The notes under the pieces: generated by a model
The model's input: the letters and a program-made list of their open reading frames with translations, nothing else
What the model was told of the DNA's origin: nothing
Database searches by the model: none
From: Syngnathus acus
Lineage: Eukaryota > Chordata > Actinopteri > Syngnathiformes > Syngnathidae
DNA: 64,000 bases
Direction of reading: 5' to 3'
Assembly (NCBI RefSeq): GCF_901709675.1
Contig: NC_051089.1
Span: 16,922,008 to 16,986,007, forward strand
Part shown: positions 28,135 through 40,712 of the stretch, piece by piece
How positions within the stretch are numbered: the stretch's first letter is position 1
How the letters are laid out: the number at the start of each line of letters is the position of its first letter
Program-made: the position numbers and the translations under genes

Positions 28135-28789
28135 CAGTCGAACCTCGGTTTTCGAACGTCCCGGTTATCGAACAAATCGGAATTCGAACAAAAAAATCGA
28201 GATTTTTTTTTCTTCGGTTGTCAAACAAAATTCGGAAGTCGAACATCGCGAGATGAGCCAGGAGGACCCGAGGAAACCCGACCGCGCGGCCTGGATGCCG
28301 ACTGACTCCGTTGTTATTGTATTTTCGTTACTTTGAGGATTGTATTAACCCCTAATCATGCCTCCAAAGAAAGCAAGTGGGAGCAGTAAAGCCATCCTAA
28401 AACACAAAGACGCTCCATAAGCAATGCGACAGTGAGCGCCCAGCGTGCTGCTGTTGCGCGATCGGACTAAATTAAGCTTCCTGCGCACTGAGGTCCACTT
28501 AAATTTTGGAAAGTACATCTGGACTTTAAAAATATTTTCTAAATTTCAGCGACAATAATGCGATCAGCTCGGAACAGTTGCGCGGTCGACGACGCGCTAC
28601 GGTTGCCCGTTCGGCGGTGCGCTGCAGTTGCGCGATCGGACAAAAATGAAAAAATGCTTAAAAAAGTCTTGGAACGGATTATATATGTTTCCATTATTTG
28701 TATTGGGAAAAATAGATTCAGAATTCGACCGATTCGCTTCTCGAACCGCCTTCTGGAACGGATTGTGGTCGAAAACCGAGGCTTGACTG
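28135..28789. mobile_element. TA-flanked MITE, second of a tandem pair
   Basis: 655 bp, same family and orientation as its left neighbour, with ends CAGTCGAACCTCGG and, reversed, CAGTCAAGCCTCGG. A single TA (28133-28134) separates the two copies and another TA closes the right end (28790-28791). Confidence 0.85.
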
Positions 28790-29162
28790 TAATACATTTC
28801 TATAGGTAAGAGCACCTCTTGGGGTCATGGCCTTTTAGTGAACACAGTGGCCACTGGCCACACAAAGCCTGAATACAGTCATTCTCACGGGTTGCATTGT
28901 TTACATGCACTTCTACAAAATGCTGAATTGTTCAAAGCTAAAACAGCTAGCACGACAGTTTTCTGTGCACACGTGAACATGTCAGAATGTCAGATGCTTC
29001 TCTCACCTTGTTGCATTTGCAATTCTATGACCTGATGTGTTCATGTCGACAGAGAAGACTATTGGCCTTGTGTGTTTTAGCATATCTATAGCCCTGACGA
29101 CTGTTAAGAGAACCACTGTGAGGTTTCTGGTAGCCGTCAGCTCAACCCAACCTAACATGCTC

Positions 29163-29169
29163 TATTTAA
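29163..29169 (+). promoter_or_regulatory. Probable TATA box of the crystallin gene
   Basis: TATTTAA, about 80 bp upstream of the chosen start codon, in a short promoter like those of other lens crystallins. Placement is by position and composition only. Confidence 0.5.
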
Positions 29170-29245
29170 GGAGCGTTCTTGTGGCCTCACTGAGCTGACA
29201 TGAACATCTTTACCAAAGTCCCAGGATTAGTTCAACCAACCAGGT

Positions 29246-32200
29246 ATGTTGACAGTGATGTGCGACACAGGCAAGCGCTCTGTACAGGTCAGTATACTTT
29301 AAGTGGATAGGCTCTTGGATCTGTTATCCACCACTGCTGAATCTCAATGACAACTCCGACACAAGGTTTTCCCCAAGTCATCTAAAGATGGCTGAGGAGA
29401 TGTACCCATGGTGTGCCTATAATTTCATTGCTTGAAGCAGACTTTTTTTTCTTACTCAATTTAGTATGATTTATGCTAAAACTGAATGAGATTGATGATA
29501 TTCTTGGATTAGACAATCATTCATTACTGATGAAAGAATGTCTATATCGACAGCAAGCTGGGGTCTGTGCTCCAACGTGCCTTCTACGGGTCCAGTGGGA
29601 GGGTAAGTCGCTGGATATCTTTAGTGCTTGGTCAAATTACAAAACTTGTTCTGGCAGACCCTTTCTACTGTAGGTGCTTTCAACTGCTAAGTTAACAGAA
29701 ATTTGGTGTTTAATTTGGTGTTCCTTAGGTGTGCCTGATCCAGTCATGACAGCCAGCTCAACTATTGTCTTTATTTTCTTCTTAGGTGACCCTATATGAG
29801 CAACGTAACTTTGCAGGCAGACATCTGGACCTGACTTCTGACTGTGCAAGGCTCAGTGACAAGAACTTCCCAGAGAGATGCAACTCTGTGCAGGTGGAGA
29901 GCGGAGCGTAAGTGCACACTGCAATGTACAGGTGAAAAGAGGACACTGCAGTACTCCATTGCGTGGCTGCCCCAGTTAATAGAAATCGGTGCCAGTTTTA
30001 CCTCCTCTCATTAAAATTCTAATCGGTTAAAAAAAAAAGACAATATGCCACCATAATATCAGTCGAACGGCACTTTTCAGTTAGTATGTAATAAATTAGT
30101 ACGAAGTAGTAAAAAAATTGAACTTGAAAGTAGAAAATATTTTTATGAACATCAAACAATTATGTAATCTCTTCATCACTCCAGACTTCACATATTTCTT
30201 ACTCATATTTCTATGAACATCAAACAATTATGTAATCTCTTCATCACTCCAGACTTCACATATTTCTTACAATTAGAGTACAGTATACCTAAGTTGTCTC
30301 ATTTGGTTATTGTAGTCTGTAAAGAATAATTCATAATGCATGAATATAGACATAGTACACCAACCTTTTTGAGTGAGAGCAACTTCTTGGCTACTGATTT
30401 GTTGGGTTGCTAATTTGATAAACACTTCTGAAATACTGGTAACTCACTGGTGAGTGATTTTTAGAACAGCGTAGTGGACTACTTATGTGGTCCTCGTGGG
30501 CTACCTGGTGTGGAGCCAGGAATTTTTTTTTGGGTGGGCCATGGGGTGGCCAAGGAAATCTCAAGGGCAAAACCCTTTTTTTTTTTTTTTTTTACGAAAC
30601 CCTCTAATCCTTCAGAAAATCCCTAGGGGCACAGGTAGAAATGTGGAAAAAATTCCTGTAAACAAATCAGAAAAAGACAGTTTTCTGGCCTGGTAGTTTG
30701 GGGTTCCAAGCATATTTCCTAGGGGGGCACTGCCCCCATGCCCACCCCTCCCAGCTCTGCCAGTGTCCCGTGAGCACCACATTGGTGACCCAGGCACACA
30801 CCTGATTAAGGCGGAAGGACTTCTGACCGCTAATAAAGGGCCTTTGTAGCACTGACAAGATAAAGAGGGTGCTTTATTTCTGTTCTTTAACTTGTAAATG
30901 CAAGAATTTATCCAAAAATAATAAAAATATATTGTGCACCAAACTAAAATTAGGTTTCGATAGATAGAATCAAAATTGTTTCATTAATTAATGTTTGCAA
31001 GCATTATAGTCCATCATTCCATTCATTTTCTATAATACTTGTCCAGGACCATGATGGAGTCCATCTCAGCTGACAAACGTTCAGTGTTCACCTATCAATT
31101 CCATATCATACACAAGCATTCACACTTACATCTACAGCTTTTGTCAATCAATCTTACAATGGTGCCATTACCCCTGATTTACCCCTGAATGATCGTTGAC
31201 CACCCTTTTCGGATTTTCATTTTGAAATGTATTTTTCATCATCCATCCACCCATTCATTTCATGACCATTTATAGTCAGAGCCACAGGGAATTGGAGCCT
31301 AGACTTTGGAAGAAATGTGTCCAATTAATGTCATATTAAAAGTATTTTTTTTGGTCAGCTAAATTGACCAATGGTTAGATTATTAGAATTGCCATCGGAG
31401 ACACAGCCCTGGTTCGGACAAAACCCCAATTTGCAGTTAGTAACATGAACAGGTAAGCTTGGAGGACACAGTTGATTTACAGTGTGATAAGAGGTGACTC
31501 ACTTGAATATTGGGATGGGCTGAAGACTTTGACTCTTTTAGCAACATAAGCTCAGTTTTGAGAATTGATAGTGATAATGCAGCTCATCATCTCTCTTCAC
31601 TCACTCCAGATGGATCGGCTATGAACATGACAACTTCCGAGGTCGCCAGTACCTGTGGGACATGTCTGACCGTGGAGAGTACAACTGCTATGACAAGTGG
31701 TGTGCACAGGCGGATCACATCTCCTCCGTGCGAGCTGTCAAGCAGGTGCACATATACAAACACTGTGGCAGGTGTCGGCAAAAGATGTCATGTTGCAGGT
31801 TTCGTGAAGAATCTGTTCTTGTGGACTGACACCACAGTCAATGAGACTGATATTTATCATGGAAAAATCAGTCCACTAAATAACATGCATTTGGATAATG
31901 TTGCTTTGTAGGACAACAACCCTGCAAAAGCTCAGCTGTTTGAGCGTGCCGGGTTCTCCGGTAAGAAGATGGAGATCCAGGATGACATTCCTAACCTGAT
32001 GAGCCGCTACAGCCTCAACAGAGTAGCCTCCATACGTGTGCTCGGAGGAGCGTAAGTAAAACCATTTTTCCTCAGCTCTACTTTTTTTTTTTAACCAGAT
32101 GTACTATGAGAAAAATGCAATGTTTTTGAACGACACAAATTTTGTACCTCCTTATGCAATTCTAACAAACTGGCAATGGTTCTTGGGTGGTGAGGGAGGA

Positions 32201-32995
32201 TTCCTGATGTCTACTTTTGACTTTGGTGTTGTATTGGGAGCTTAGTTTGAAATCTGTCATGGCTGGTAGCCTAAGCAAACCAGACAGTGAACATAGCATA
32301 GATATTTATGATAGAATAACCTTGACCTAATTTGGTCTTGGCACTACTTTTCACCAGGACCGCTTTCTCTTCTTTAAGTAGTTTTAGCGTTGGAGGTGCT
32401 ATGAAGCAATATCTGCTATCTGGTGGTGAATATTTTTCTTACACCTTAAAATCCATGTTTTTATCTTCTTAACTTATTTATCTTCCACCTGCAGCTTAAA
32501 ACATATCTGATGCAACAGGACAATGACCCAAAGGACTTGGGTATATCAACCAAGTACTTTAAACAAAATTGACTTTCACCTTAAAAATATAGATGTTGCA
32601 ACAGGACAATGACCCAAAGGACTTGGGTATATCAACCAAGTACTTGAAAGAAAATATGCTTTCAGGAGTTTCCCACAATTCTGAACACAACCTGATAGAG
32701 ATGCTGTGACAAGGCCTCAAGAGTAGCAATTTGCACAAGACATTGCATGCCTTTTCACAATACTGTATGACAACCCGCGACAAAATGTCAACTTTGGTTT
32801 CAAGGGGTTGTTCTGTCACATGAATTAGATTTTATTTTGCCTTCTGTGTGTCTGTACTGTAGGTGGGTTGTGTATCAGGAGCCAAACTACAGAGGGACTC
32901 ATTACATCCTGGAGAAACGAGACTTCAACAACTTCTCAGATTGGGGCAGCCAGAGCAACACTGTGGGCTCAATGAGAAGAGTCCGCTTCAATTAA
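29246..32995 (+). CDS. Beta/gamma-crystallin, four Greek-key motifs on four exons
   Basis: Five coding exons: 29246-29287, 29786-29907, 31610-31745, 31912-32051, 32863-32995; 573 nt, 190 residues. The last four exons each hold one Greek-key motif with the Y/F..F/Y-x-G signature: LYEQRNFAGR, YEHDNFRGR, LFERAGFSGKK and YQEPNYRGTHY. One motif per exon is the beta-crystallin gene plan; gamma-crystallins put two motifs in one exon. The first exon gives a 14-residue N-terminal arm; the ATG at 29246 was chosen because only its frame joins exon 2 in phase, while an earlier ATG at 29200 is out of frame and could be a short upstream ORF. The second motif is unusual, with YNCYDKWCAQ in place of the common W-x2-W pattern. 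I cannot name the paralogue; the fish gene called crybgx is one candidate. It is expected in lens fibre cells. Confidence 0.9.
30142..30272. repeat. 68-bp tandem duplication in crystallin intron
   Basis: Two nearly identical consecutive copies, each running from ATGAACATCAAACAATTATG to CACATATTTCTTAC, in the intron between exons 2 and 3. Confidence 0.9.
30570..30592. repeat. Poly(T) run in crystallin intron
   Basis: A long T run beside GGCCAAGGAAATC-type sequence; it may be the tail of a minus-strand retroelement, but I could not delimit one. Confidence 0.4.
31013..31290 (-). repeat. Decayed LINE/SINE 3' region, L2-like
   Basis: Fragments such as CATTCATTTTCTATA, CAGCTGACAAACGT and CATTCACACTTACA follow the order of the L2-like tail seen in the intact SINE at 58803-59169, but are strongly diverged. 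Boundaries are approximate. Confidence 0.45.
32505..32645 (+). repeat. Duplicated fragment of transposase-like sequence
   Basis: Two copies of a segment beginning GATG(T)TGCAACAGGACAATGA, about 85 bp apart. Its translation QQDNDPK resembles the DNDPKH block of Tc1-like transposases. It lies in the last crystallin intron. Only this fragment is recognisable. Confidence 0.45.
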
Positions 32996-33057
32996 TTCAG
33001 ATTATCTACAGACTGTCTCGTTCATTTCGACCGAACTATATTTACCAGAATCACTTT

Positions 33058-33063
33058 AATAAA
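33058..33063 (+). terminator. Poly(A) signal of the crystallin gene
   Basis: AATAAA 63 bp after the stop codon, in the short intergenic gap before the convergent ccnb2 gene. Confidence 0.7.
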
Positions 33064-33620
33064 CTGATTATATTTTTCAAATCACTTCATTCAAAAAAAG
33101 TGCAGAAAATGTCAATGAAACAGTCAGTTTACAACAGCATGCAGTGAAAACAACTCTACCAGACATTAGCTCAAGAACAAACAAAGAATTCAAAATTAGT
33201 TGTTGAAATCAAACTGAAAGTTGATTTCAATTTATAATCTGTAACTTTTTAAGACCTCCAGAAAAAAATTTATATTCAGCTTTTCACAATGTGGACAAAC
33301 AAGGCATTTAGGACAAATAAAATCCAAACATTCACTATGTCGCTGAGCTTTGTTGTGAGACTTTCCCCAAACAAAAAAATTGTATTGACCTGACATTCTG
33401 AAAAGAATAATCTTAAGGGAGTTTGTTTCAAGCAATAAGCATAAGCATACCAGGACAGACTAGAAATTTCCCCAACAGGGAAAAGATTTTAAGCAATAAA
33501 GTTTCAGCTTATTAATAACCAATTTTGGAATAAAACATACACAAGAAATTCTCAGCCTAGAACCAGTAATCTAAAATCAAGTGCAGAAGTGGAAGATTGG
33601 AAAAAAAAAAAATGCTGAGT

Positions 33621-36404
33621 TTAAGGAGCAGTGAGAGCAGCTGCCATGTTGCTGATTAGTGATGACTTGAGCTGCGGAATGAGGCTGATCTTCATCAACT
33701 TGCTGCTTGAATACTTGTTCCTGACAGCCTGTAAAGAGAGAAGCACTTTGTAAACTGTGCTTCTTCTGTTGATGTCATTGTGCTCACCAGCCACTCACTC
33801 ACCTTGAACTTAGTTTTGCCGCCATTTACCTTCACAACATTTTTGGCCATGTGCTGCATGATGGGCTTCAGGTGGGCCTCGTCATACGTCGAGTAGTGTT
33901 CTTGTGTGGGTGACTGACAAGAAGACAAAAATACTTTTGACAAACAATTCCATTCAAATCAAGTGAGCCTGTATACCTACACGACTCAGGCCCTCTACTC
34001 TTATGAGCAATATTGCAGAGTCCCATGAGGCTCACCCAAGGCAGTCCATTCAGCAGCAGCTGAGAGAGGCACAGAGCCGCAGCAGCAATCTCAGATGGGC
34101 GATAATGCACCATTTCGTAATCAATGAGGGTCAGCTCCATCAGATATTTGGCCAGCATGTGCCTTTCCGTGTCACACTGGGTGGTGACGAGTGCCCAAGG
34201 ACGCATCAAAGCATGTGGACACTTCTTAGTTAGCTGTTCTTAATGCAGTTTGGACAAGACAATTAAGCAAAGTAGTAAATTCAAATCTCACATTAGCCAG
34301 TTTTGAAGCTCTCCTGAGGAAGTGTAATGGAAGAGGACGACCGAGTTGAAAGTTAAGAGTCTTCAGAACCAGTTGCTCCATCTCCAAAATCTGAGCATTG
34401 GTGAACGCGCTGTCCGTGATGTAGGCAAAGTCTCCCACGATCGGAGGAGACAACTCCTCATACTTTGAGGCAACCAGCATTGCAGTCACACCGACAAGTT
34501 GCAGCTTTTGACGAGAAACTGGCTGGACCTGCGGCGCAGCAGGATGTCCCGTTAGATTAGGTGGAAAAAGTGACTAAAAGCTCAATAACACATCTATAAT
34601 AAATTCTTGTACGGCCCGACCAATCTGTATTTTTTTAGGCCGATGCTTGACAGAAGAGAAATACTAATTAATCTAATTAATTAAAAGACAAAATGCATAT
34701 AATATTTGTTTTTTCTGAGTGCACTTCAGTGGGGGGCAGTTATATGTGGAGTTTTGCTATTCACCTGTCAACCGTAAATATATATAAAAAAATAACTTTC
34801 CTTTTTTGTTCATAGTATGTATTACATGGGGCAATGTAATTAATTAAGTCAAAATCCTTGTTATATGTGCATTTGTGTTAACCAGGAGTTGAATGTATGT
34901 TGACTTCGGGCAGTAGGCGGGGGACACCCTGAACTGGTTGACAAACAACCATTCGCCCTCTCACTTACAGACAATTTGGAATGCTCAGACAAATAATGGA
35001 AAAAGTATAGTATTTCTTTAACAAAAGTCCATATAAGTTCATGAATCCAATAAAATTGAGATGGTTCCTACCTGGAGAAACCGGTCAAGGACGGCAACAG
35101 AGAGATACAAGGTTTCTTGCAGCAGATTGAATGTGGAATGAACCTGGACCATCCAGTCGATGAGAAGCGCTCGCATGCGGGCATTGATTTCATAACCCTG
35201 CATGTAATTGCCACGTATGGGCTGCTCTACCTATGCAAAGAAGCAACGAGACACAGAGTTCCATTGTGTAATAAGGCACGTGAGTGAAGCAAGATTACCT
35301 CCAATTGGTGCAGATATTTGTAGATGTCCTTCACAAATCCCGAGCACAGCAGGGGCATGTCATCATATTCCTCATCTACATCCTTGACTGAGAGCTGTGC
35401 GTTGGCGAAAACCTGGCACAGTCGCACCTCCTCGTTCTCCTTCATGGACCTATCAGCTGATGCCTCTGACAGCAGAGAAAATGGACTTGCTGCTTCTTGG
35501 CCTTTGACCAAAGGCAGCTGCTGGACCAGTTTAACAGCTTTGCCTTGTTCCCTCCTCTGGAAAACACATTGCTATCGTTAAGGTAGCTTTTCTCATTCCT
35601 TTGAATTGTGTGACATCATTCAAGTAGTGTTGTATAGCAGCTATATTTTAAGGACCAGTGTCAGACAGTGAGTATTATCACCACTGATGACAAAGCATGG
35701 AAATCTCATATGTAGAAGGGTGTTATGAATATTTTGCAACCCAGAAGGACGAAAAGTTGCATATGTGCAGTAGCTCCTTTTCAATACGAGAGCTACAAAC
35801 TTAATCGCCGCTCTCATATGGTATTTAGATTTTTTATTGGTAGGCCTGTCACAATAAAACCAAAAACATCCAGATGATATATTCACCTGGAAACTGTCAT
35901 GATAAATGATAGTATCATTTGTTTGTTTGTTTTCTTAAATGTCCGATTGGAGTGGGGACCCGAAATCACAATCAGACAAGTAAAATATGAATGAAAGAAG
36001 CCTAAGGTGGATGCTCAATTTTATTGCCTACACGGTAAAAAGGTTTTACTTCATGACACTTAACATTGTAATGGAACATTGATTTTAGGGTCAGATTCCA
36101 ACAATTCCAAGCCACTGCCTGTATTAAAACGCGTGTGAAGCATCAGAAACTGACTATAGTGTCAGCTTGCCACCAAAAAGAGGGTGCTAATAGACTGTGA
36201 AAAGGTCATGATTAACAGGTCAGTAATTCGCTTTGTGAGCTGGTAAAAAAATATTTTGGTAATTTAAACCGATGTAGGCCGTACAAATGAATGTACTGAA
36301 AGCAGTAACATTGTGAGAGTGTAATACATGTTACCTTTGTGACAAGTGATGCGCCCAGCACAGTTGATAATCTCTCCTAGAGCACACCCAGACGTCCGTG
36401 CCAT
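33621..36404 (-). CDS. ccnb2: Cyclin B2
   Basis: Clear exons: 35299-35556, 35072-35230, 34292-34528, 34036-34176, 33803-33913, 33621-33728, all phase 0 and together 337 residues. They hold the cyclin box start [13 protein letters not shown] (hydrophobic patch), [66 protein letters not shown] and a Lys/Ser-rich end, matching vertebrate cyclin B2. The product activates Cdk1 at entry to mitosis. The N-terminal exon is uncertain: an ATG at 36404 gives a short peptide with ALGEIIN, like a destruction box, but the Arg expected three residues before its Leu is Gly, and its phase (1) does not match the next exon (phase 0). In the matching frame a stop lies just upstream, unless splicing begins at CTCTAG near 36380. 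So the first 20-60 residues are not settled; the rest is sure. Confidence 0.92.
34895..34985 (-). repeat. SINE/L2-like fragment in ccnb2 intron
   Basis: GGGCAGTAGGCGGGGGACAC and ACAAACAACCATTCG match, in order, the tail half of the intact SINE at 58803-59169 in the same orientation; its tRNA head and GATG tail are missing. Confidence 0.7.
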
Positions 36405-36759
36405 CTCGAATTTACTTTTGACGAGATTCTAGTTGACTGAAAGTGCCTGAAAAACAGAAAATACAAATAAAGCAAACGCAGCCACATGTTGCTTTACTGA
36501 TCCGTGTCTTAGGAACATGATTGTTACAACACAGACATCAGTGGCACCCCCCCAAATAATGTTTTTTTTTTTTTAAATCGAAGGAGCTCTATTTAAAGAA
36601 CAATTACAACATTGCAACTTTGATTTGTCCTGTGCAAGTATATATTATAATTAATCGAGCTTTTCATGCAAGACATCCTTTGCTAGTATTTGCTCATTTG
36701 TAGTAGGTTTACTACAGTATGCTCCATACGAACCACAATTCCGATGTCTTACTGTGAAC

Positions 36760-36900
36760 AAATGTCTCCGTTATTGTATATAGAAATGACGCTCGAGAGA
36801 GACTTCCTTCGAACCTTTCTTTCCTCAACTCGCACCAGAAGACCACTTACGTCATACGTCCAACACGCCATCTGATTGGCTAAGACATCAACATAAACTT
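36760..36900 (-). promoter_or_regulatory. Candidate ccnb2 promoter and 5' exon
   Basis: On the minus strand a CCAAT box (TTAGCCAATCAG, about 36871-36882) is followed some 65 bp later by TTCGAA, an accepted variant of the cell-cycle homology region, and then by a donor-like ACA|GTAAGA near 36760. CCAAT plus CHR is the usual plan of G2/M promoters such as those of B cyclins. There is no usable ATG in this segment, so it would be a non-coding first exon. Confidence 0.45.
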
Positions 36901-37237
36901 TTCTAATAGGTTAGATTAACCCTTATACTTCCCCCTTATAAGTAAGAAACGTCATTATTTCACTTCAAAGCTTTCGAAACTTTTTTTTAAGCGTAACAAG
37001 ATAAGATTCGATTTTGTTGATTATGGCGACATCATATGGACAAAAGCGGTAGTGTTCTGCCAGAAGACGACCACATTTCCCATAAGTGCCAGAGCGCAGT
37101 GTCGTGAAATCTTTAGCCCTCGGTCACCTGCAGTAGGACTGGATTATTTTAATGTTTACATAAGTGGCTGTGTGAAGGATGCATGCAATAGCACGGAGGT
37201 GATGAATATAATTGTGTTTAAACAATATTGTATTTCC

Positions 37238-39710
37238 ATCCATCCATCCATCCATCCATCCATCCATCCATCCATCCATCCATCCATCCATCCATCCATC
37301 CATCTTCTTCCGCTTATCCGGGTTCGGGTCGCGGGGGAAGCAGCTTTAGGAGGGACTCGCAGACTTCTCTCTCCCCAGCCACTTCGTCGAGTTCATCCCG
37401 GGGGATCCCAAGGCGTTCCCAGGCCAGCTGAGAGACATAGTCTCTTCAGCGCATCCTGGGTCGTCCACGGGGTCTCCTGCCGGTAGGACATGCCCGGAAC
37501 ACCTCCCCAGGGAAGCGTCCAGGAGGTATCCTGGTGAGATGCCCGAGCCACCTCATCTGGCTCCTCTCAATGTGGAGGAGCAGTGGCTCTACTCCGAGTC
37601 TTGCCTGATTGAGAGCTTTGCCTTTTGGCTCAGCTCTCTCTTCACCACGACGGACCGGTACAGAGTCCGCATTACAGCCGACGCTGCACCGATCCACCTG
37701 TCGATCTCACACTCCATCCTGACCTCACTCGTGAACAAGACCCCAAGATACTTGAACTCCTCCACTTGGGGTAGGATCCCCGATACAAAGAGGACATTCT
37801 ACCCTTTTCCGACTGAGGACCATGGACTCAGATTTGGAGGTGCTGATCCTCATCCCGACCGCTTCACACTCGGCTGCGAACCGCTCCAGTGAGAGCTGGA
37901 GATCACGGCTTGAAGAAGCCAACAGCACCACGTTGTATGCAAAAAGCAGAGATGCAATGCTGAGGTCCCCAAACAGGACACTCTCAACACCTCGGCTGCG
38001 CCTAGAAATTCTGTCCATAAAAGTTATGAACAGAATTGGTGACAAAGGGCAGCCTTGGCGGAGTCCAACCCTCACTGGGAATGAATCCGACTTACTGCCA
38101 GAAAAGCGGACCAAGCTCTGGCATCGATGATACAGGGACTGAACCGCCCTTATCACTTGGTTCGGCATCCCGTACTCCCGAAGCACCCTCCACAGAATTT
38201 CCCAAGGGACACTGTCGAACGCCTTCTCCAAGTCCACAAAACACATGTGGACTGGTTGAGCTAATCCCATGCACCCTCGATGATCCTGCCGAGGGTATAG
38301 AGCTAGTCCACTGTTCCACGGCCAGGACGAAAACCGCACTGCTCCTCCTGAATCCGAGATTTGACCTCCCGATGGACCCTCCTCTCCAGCACCCCTGAAT
38401 AGACCTTACCAGGGAGGCTGAGGAGTGTGATTCCTCTGTAGTTGGAACACAGCCTCCGGTCCCCCTTCTTGAAGAGGGGAACCACCACCCCAGTCTGCCA
38501 ATCCAGCAGCATCGTCCCCAATGTCCATGCAATGCTGTAGAGGCATGTCAGCCATGACAGCCCCACAACATCCAGAGCCTTTAAAAACTCCGGGCGGATC
38601 TCATGCACCCCTGGGGCCTTGCACCCGAGGAGTTTTTTAACTACCTCATTGACTTCGACCCCAGAGATTGGAGAGTCCACCTCAGAGTCTCCAGGCCCTG
38701 CTTCCACAATGGAAGGCATGTCGGTGGAATTGAGGAGGTCTTCGAAGTATTCTGGCCACCGACTCGCGACGTCCCGAGTCAAGGTCAGCAGCACGCCATC
38801 TCCACTGTAAACAGTGTTGACAGTGCACTGCTTCCCCCGCTTGAGACGTCGGATGGTGGACCAGAATTTCCTCGAAGCCGTCCGGAAGTCATTCTCCATG
38901 GCCTCGCCAAACTCCTCCCACGCCCGGGTTTTTGCCTCAGCAACCGCCGAAGCCACGTTCCCCTTGGTCATCCCGTACCTGTCGGCTGCCTCTGGAGTCC
39001 CACAGGCCAAAATGGCCCGATAGGACTCCTTCTTCAGCTTGACGTCATCCCTTACCACCTGTGTCCACCAGCGGGTTCGGGGGTTGCCGCCACGACAGGC
39101 ACCGACCACCTTACGGCCACAGCTCTGGTCGGCTGCCTCAACAATGGAGGCACGGAACATGGTCCACTCGAACTCAATGACCCCCGCCTCCACCGGGACA
39201 TGGGAAAAGCTCTGCCGGAGGTGGGAGTTGAAGCTCTTCCTGACAGGGGATTTTGCCAGACATTCCCAGCAGACCCTCACAGTACATTTGGGTCTGCTAG
39301 GTCGAACCGGCATCTTTTCCCACTATCGGAGCCAACCCACCACCAGGCGGTGATCAGTTGACAGCTCCGCACCTCTCTTCACCCGAGTGTCCAAAACATG
39401 TAGCCGCAAATCCGATGACACGACTACAAAGTCGATCATCGAACTGCGGCCTAGGGTGTCCTGGTGCCAAGTGCACACAAGGACACCCTTATGTTTGAAC
39501 ATGGTGTTCAGTATTGACAATCCGTGTCGAGCACAGAAGTGTGTAGTAGGGTCACCCATGGCAAAAGGGTCCTAGGTGAGGGGCCAGATAAAGCACGGCT
39601 CACAAAAACCCCTAATGATGAGAAACAAGATTGGATTTGGTTTTCCCTCGCCCGGACGCGGATCACCGGGGCCCCCCTCAATCCGTATTTGAGACTCACA
39701 ATGGCTTGAT
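37238..39710 (-). mobile_element. Rex3-like RTE-clade LINE, copy 2, broken
   Basis: Read on the minus strand, it ends in a (GATG)n tail at 37238-37303. It carries a partial endonuclease end (39323-39559), a long RT-containing frame (38303-39313) with KAPGVHEIRPEF, NYRGITLLSLPGK and EEQCGFRPGRGTVD, and a second frame (37725-38339) with GCPLSPILFITFMDR. The catalytic motif reads FAYNVVLL where an active RT has two Asp, so it is dead even apart from its frameshifts and the stop after GTVD. The 5' end is truncated near 39710, as is common for this family. It retains the RT segment that copy 1 has lost. Confidence 0.87.
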
Positions 39711-39989
39711 CCTTCAAAAATCTCTTCAGAAAAATTTTACAGTGAACTCAATCTTAAAAATATAATATATTTATAAAATTTTAATATTTTTATTTTTTAA
39801 TCCATTATAGAATATATTAGACTCATCTTTAAGATGGGAGCTTAAGATCAGGGGATGCTTTGAGAATAATTGTCAATTTGTTTTGTATGTGTGAAGCCCT
39901 TTGAGACAGCTTGTGATTTAGGGCTATATAAATAAACTTGACTTGACTTAATTGTTAGATCAGGGACTAGTTGTTTTTGAAACCATAGC

Positions 39990-40066
39990 ATATGATAGCA
40001 TCCAGGTTAGTGCTGCCCGACTGAGCTTTGATCATAAAGTAATGAAGCCTGGAACCGAATGCTTGT
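39990..40066 (+). repeat. Spacer fragment of the tRNA array
   Basis: GCATCCAGGTTAGTGCTGCC and the following bases to AATGAAGCCTG repeat the spacer found before each initiator tRNA-Met gene at 42-44 kb, marking the left edge of the small-RNA cluster. Confidence 0.7.
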
Positions 40067-40230
40067 TTGCTCATTGTTTCCTATTGTTAATCAGCCTCCA
40101 AACTTCTTTCAAGTGTTACTCTTTATTGTGGCGTTCAGACTGTCTACACGTCGATCGTTGCACATAGAAGTTGACGCATCGTCAATTACGTTTCACATGG
40201 AATATGTGTGCCTTCTTTCACCGGTCTCCT

Positions 40231-40283
40231 CATGAGAGACTGGAGCCTTAATTCAGTGCTTTAAACCGCTCGGCCACACTACC
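40231..40283 (-). pseudogene. tRNA-Leu pseudogene, 3' part lost
   Basis: On the minus strand, GGTAGTGTGGCCGAGCGG opens exactly like the intact tRNA-Leu at 44911-44992, with TTAAG in the anticodon loop, but the sequence breaks off after the variable arm and the T arm is replaced by unrelated bases. Confidence 0.8.
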
Positions 40284-40660
40284 TAGAATCCTCAACTTCA
40301 ATTTAAGATGCAGATGCCAAGTGCCTGCTGCGGCCCTGAAACAAGATTTGCAAGCGTTTGTGTCTCACTTGGTTCAGGACTCTCAATATTTAACAATCAA
40401 ATCAGGGAGAGCGCGGACGCAGTTCCCCACTCTCAAAAATTACGCAGTCGAGATTCCCGCATTTGGAGAATTCGCAGGGGTCAATGTGACCGTCAGTGCA
40501 ATGGGCACATTTCACCCTGGGTGAACCACCTTCGTGATCACAGTGTCACTCCTGCCAGGTTAGGCACACGACCACTTATTTTACATCCTCTCTGTTACAT
40601 GACGGTGCCATTTGTAAACAAGCGAATGATGTGATTGATGGTACTAGTGGATTAAAAATG

Positions 40661-40712
40661 TGTGTGTGTGTGTGTGTGTGTGTTTGTGTGCGTGTGTGTG
40701 CGTGCGTGCGCG
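40661..40712. repeat. (TG)n microsatellite
   Basis: GT dinucleotides with CG interruptions, about 50 bp. Confidence 0.9.

Noticed and set aside
27761-28336. 191-codon ORF at 27.8-28.3 kb
   Set aside because: It crosses the junction of two MITEs and has no transposase features.
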